DNA from: Bacteroidota bacterium
Lineage (GTDB): Bacteria > Bacteroidota > Bacteroidia > Flavobacteriales > Weeksellaceae
Direction of reading: 5' to 3'
Length of the DNA: 6,851 bases
Assembly (NCBI GenBank): GCA_023426625.1
Contig: JAFAAJ010000274.1
Location: 1 to 6,851, forward strand
Shown here: piece after piece, positions 5,592 through 6,851 of the stretch
Position numbering within the stretch: position 1 is the first letter of the stretch
How the letters are laid out: every line of letters begins with the position of its first letter
The notes under the pieces: generated by a model
Told to the model about the DNA's origin: nothing
Databases searched by the model: none
The model's input: only the letters and a program-made list of their open reading frames with translations
Position numbers and translations under genes: made by a program

Positions 5592-6712
5592 GTGAGATCA
5601 AAGTTTAGTTTTATTTTTTTACTTTTTGCAATGGACATACAGGCTAAAATATGCCCTTGCTCCTCTTCTTTTTCCGTTAAATATTCATTTTCCAGTAATT
5701 CTACTTCACCTTCTTCCAAAATGCATTCACAACTTCCGCATATTCCGGATTTACATGAGTAAGGAACCGGAAATTTCTGGATCAGCAGCTGTTGCAGGAT
5801 CTTATCTCTGTTGTCGGGAAGTTCTGTCTGATATTCTGTTCCCAACATTTTAAATTCAACTTTTACATCTTCAATTAGCGGAAATTCTTTTTCTACCGGA
5901 TAAATATCGTCATTATATTCCTCAAACAATTCAAAATGAATGTTCTTCTTCGGAATCCCGTGATGATAACATGCATTGGCGAGTGTTTTAATCATTTCGC
6001 CTTTTCCACAGATTAGAACTTCATCCACCGCATCCCAAATCGTAGATTCTTCGTCCGTGTCATCCAGATGCAGAATCTGATTAATGATTAAATTCAGTTT
6101 TTTCTCATCCAGCCTGCCGTAAAAGAACTGATCCGCAGTTTTTTCCTGTGAAAAGAAATAAAACACCTGTAACCGGTCTCCATATTTCCGGGTAAGGTTA
6201 TCAAAAAGATCCCTGTAGATAATTTCTTCCGATCTTTTATTTCCGTAAAAAAGAAAGAGCCTCGTTCTAGGTTCGTTATGGAGAATATTCTTAAAATGAC
6301 TCACCACCGGAGTAATGCCAATTCCCCCTGCAAAAGCGACTATAGTCCTGAATTCGCTGGGTTTGGAAACCAGAGTAAATCTACCGTTAGGTTCACTCAC
6401 AAGCAGTCCGTCTCCAACATTGTAATTATTAAATAATTGTGCTGTAGCACCTTCCTGGCCGTTCATTTTTATTCCCAGGCAAATTTTTTCCTCATAAGGA
6501 GCCGATGTCATTGAATAATCATTAATAACTTCTTTTCCATACGCCTGAAATTTTACGCTTACAAATTGACCTGCTTCAAACTTAAAATTCTCTTTCAAAT
6601 CTTCGGGAATTTCAAACTCCAGAGAGAAAGTATTTTTGGTCAGTTCTGCCTTTTTCGCTATTTTTAACCAATGAAACTGCGTTAGTTTCCCTTTATAGAT
6701 TTGTTGTTCCAT
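5588..6712 (-). CDS. Flavin/NAD(P)H oxidoreductase with C-terminal plant-type [2Fe-2S] ferredoxin domain (PaaE/FNR-like)
   Basis: This cytoplasmic protein would carry electrons from NAD(P)H through flavin to a [2Fe-2S] cluster and on to an unknown partner. Its 374 residues are ordered as in PaaE-type reductases. The flavin-binding barrel has AGQFVSV (47-53) and DYSMTSAP (65-72). The pyridine-nucleotide domain has GGIGITP (129-135) and CGKGEM (235-240), in place of the usual CGPxxM. The ferredoxin domain has cluster ligands Cys320, Cys325, Cys328 (C-x4-C-x2-C) and Cys358; an extra Cys330 is present. The usual Arg of the flavin motif RxYS is Asn64 here (N-D-Y-S). An acidic stretch lies at 217-231. 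The start is ATG 6712-6710. It heads a two-gene unit with the SanA-like gene, which it overlaps by 4 bp. I see no oxygenase or paa gene nearby, so an aromatic-degradation role is not supported. Confidence 0.88.
   Translation of the reverse strand: MEQQIYKGKLTQFHWLKIAKKAELTKNTFSLEFEIPEDLKENFKFEAGQFVSVKFQAYGKEVINDYSMTSAPYEEKICLGIKMNGQEGATAQLFNNYNVGDGLLVSEPNGRFTLVSKPSEFRTIVAFAGGIGITPVVSHFKNILHNEPRTRLFLFYGNKRSEEIIYRDLFDNLTRKYGDRLQVFYFFSQEKTADQFFYGRLDEKKLNLIINQILHLDDTDEESTIWDAVDEVLICGKGEMIKTLANACYHHGIPKKNIHFELFEEYNDDIYPVEKEFPLIEDVKVEFKMLGTEYQTELPDNRDKILQQLLIQKFPVPYSCKSGICGSCECILEEGEVELLENEYLTEKEEEQGHILACMSIAKSKKIKLNFDLT
6696..6703 (+). promoter_or_regulatory. Possible -7 element for the lipoprotein gene
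   Basis: TAGATTTG fits TAnnTTTG exactly and would place the start about 36 nt before the ATG at 6746. No TTG is found at the expected upstream distance, so only half of the consensus is present. It lies inside the first codons of the divergent reductase gene. Confidence 0.25.
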
Positions 6713-6722
6713 AACTTCTATT

Positions 6723-6753
6723 CAAAAATAGATAAAAAAATAATTATGAAGAA
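6723..6753 (-). promoter_or_regulatory. Candidate promoter for the reductase/SanA-like pair
   Basis: On the minus strand TATTTTTG (6730-6723) matches TAnnTTTG exactly and ends 10 bp before the ATG at 6712. Twenty bp upstream is TTC (6753-6751) where the consensus has TTG, so the -33 element is imperfect. The short leader, of only a few nt, resembles that of the methyltransferase gene in this window. The -7 element also lies in a small 6-bp palindrome (6717-6732). Confidence 0.45.
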
Positions 6754-6851
6754 GATAATTTTATCCACGCTTGTTCTGATAGCTCTTTCCGGATGTAAAA
6801 AAGAAAATCAAAAAATTGAGGATACTTCCGTGTCCAGTGACTCTATTTCCG
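6746..6851 (+). CDS. Lipoprotein, N-terminal part only, 3'-truncated by the window edge
   Basis: The 35 visible residues begin MKKIILSTLVLIALSGCKKE. This is a classic lipoprotein signal peptide: two lysines, a hydrophobic core at 4-15, and lipobox ALSGC with the lipidated Cys at 17. The mature part starts KKENQKIEDTSVSSDSIS, a polar, low-complexity linker rich in Ser, Asp and Glu that is common in Bacteroidota lipoproteins. The cargo domain lies outside the window, so no function can be assigned. The 33-bp gap to the divergent reductase start, and the strong signal peptide, support ATG 6746. Confidence 0.75.
   Translation, partial: MKKIILSTLVLIALSGCKKENQKIEDTSVSSDSIS

Noticed and set aside
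5626..5853. Plus-strand open frame opposite the ferredoxin domain
   Set aside because: It is antisense to the region encoding the four cluster cysteines; the real frame is unambiguous.
5588..6712. Calling the reductase paaE of phenylacetate degradation
   Set aside because: No paaABCD or other aromatic-pathway gene is present, and the flavin motif differs; only the domain architecture is shared.

Overview
The window is AT-rich. It shows strong similarity to the phylum Bacteroidota, class Flavobacteriia, and most closely to the Chryseobacterium/Elizabethkingia type. Three things point there: a lipid-anchored BamA/TamA-type outer membrane protein (TamL), which is typical of Bacteroidota; the near absence of Shine-Dalgarno sequences; and repeated matches to the flavobacterial promoter consensus TTG-N(17-23)-TAnnTTTG, including one essentially perfect copy. 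Gene assignments come from protein motifs read by eye; the genus is an inference.

Layout. Positions 1-266 hold the 3' end of cytidylate kinase (cmk). Positions 361-1596 hold three co-directional genes: a YtxH-type membrane-anchored stress protein, a two-helix Holin-X/YqjE-type membrane protein, and a lysine-rich protein I cannot assign. A good intrinsic terminator lies between the first two. A long hairpin at 1609-1652 separates this cluster from the convergent TrmH/SpoU-family RNA 2'-O-methyltransferase (minus strand, to 1669). That gene is head-to-head with tamL (2383-4977, plus strand). Their 5' ends overlap, and each apparent promoter lies inside the coding sequence of the other gene. tamL converges on a minus-strand pair, and its stop codon overlaps the stop of the first of them by 4 bp. 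The pair, in transcription order, is a flavin/NAD(P)H reductase with a C-terminal plant-type [2Fe-2S] domain (6712 to 5588), then a SanA/YdcF-family membrane protein (5591 to 4974) that starts with TTG inside the reductase stop. A divergent lipoprotein gene begins at 6746 and runs off the window.

How the genes may work together. Most of the window concerns the cell envelope: TamL in outer membrane protein assembly, SanA-like in envelope integrity, the YtxH/holin-X pair at the inner membrane, and a new lipoprotein. The rest is housekeeping: nucleotide metabolism, RNA modification and electron transfer. The YtxH + holin-X + small charged protein cluster resembles the enterobacterial yqjD-yqjE-yqjK stress locus in its parts and order. 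That is the best candidate here for an under-described system. I saw no CRISPR, tRNA, rRNA, insertion sequence or prophage structural genes; the 'holin' family name does not imply a phage.
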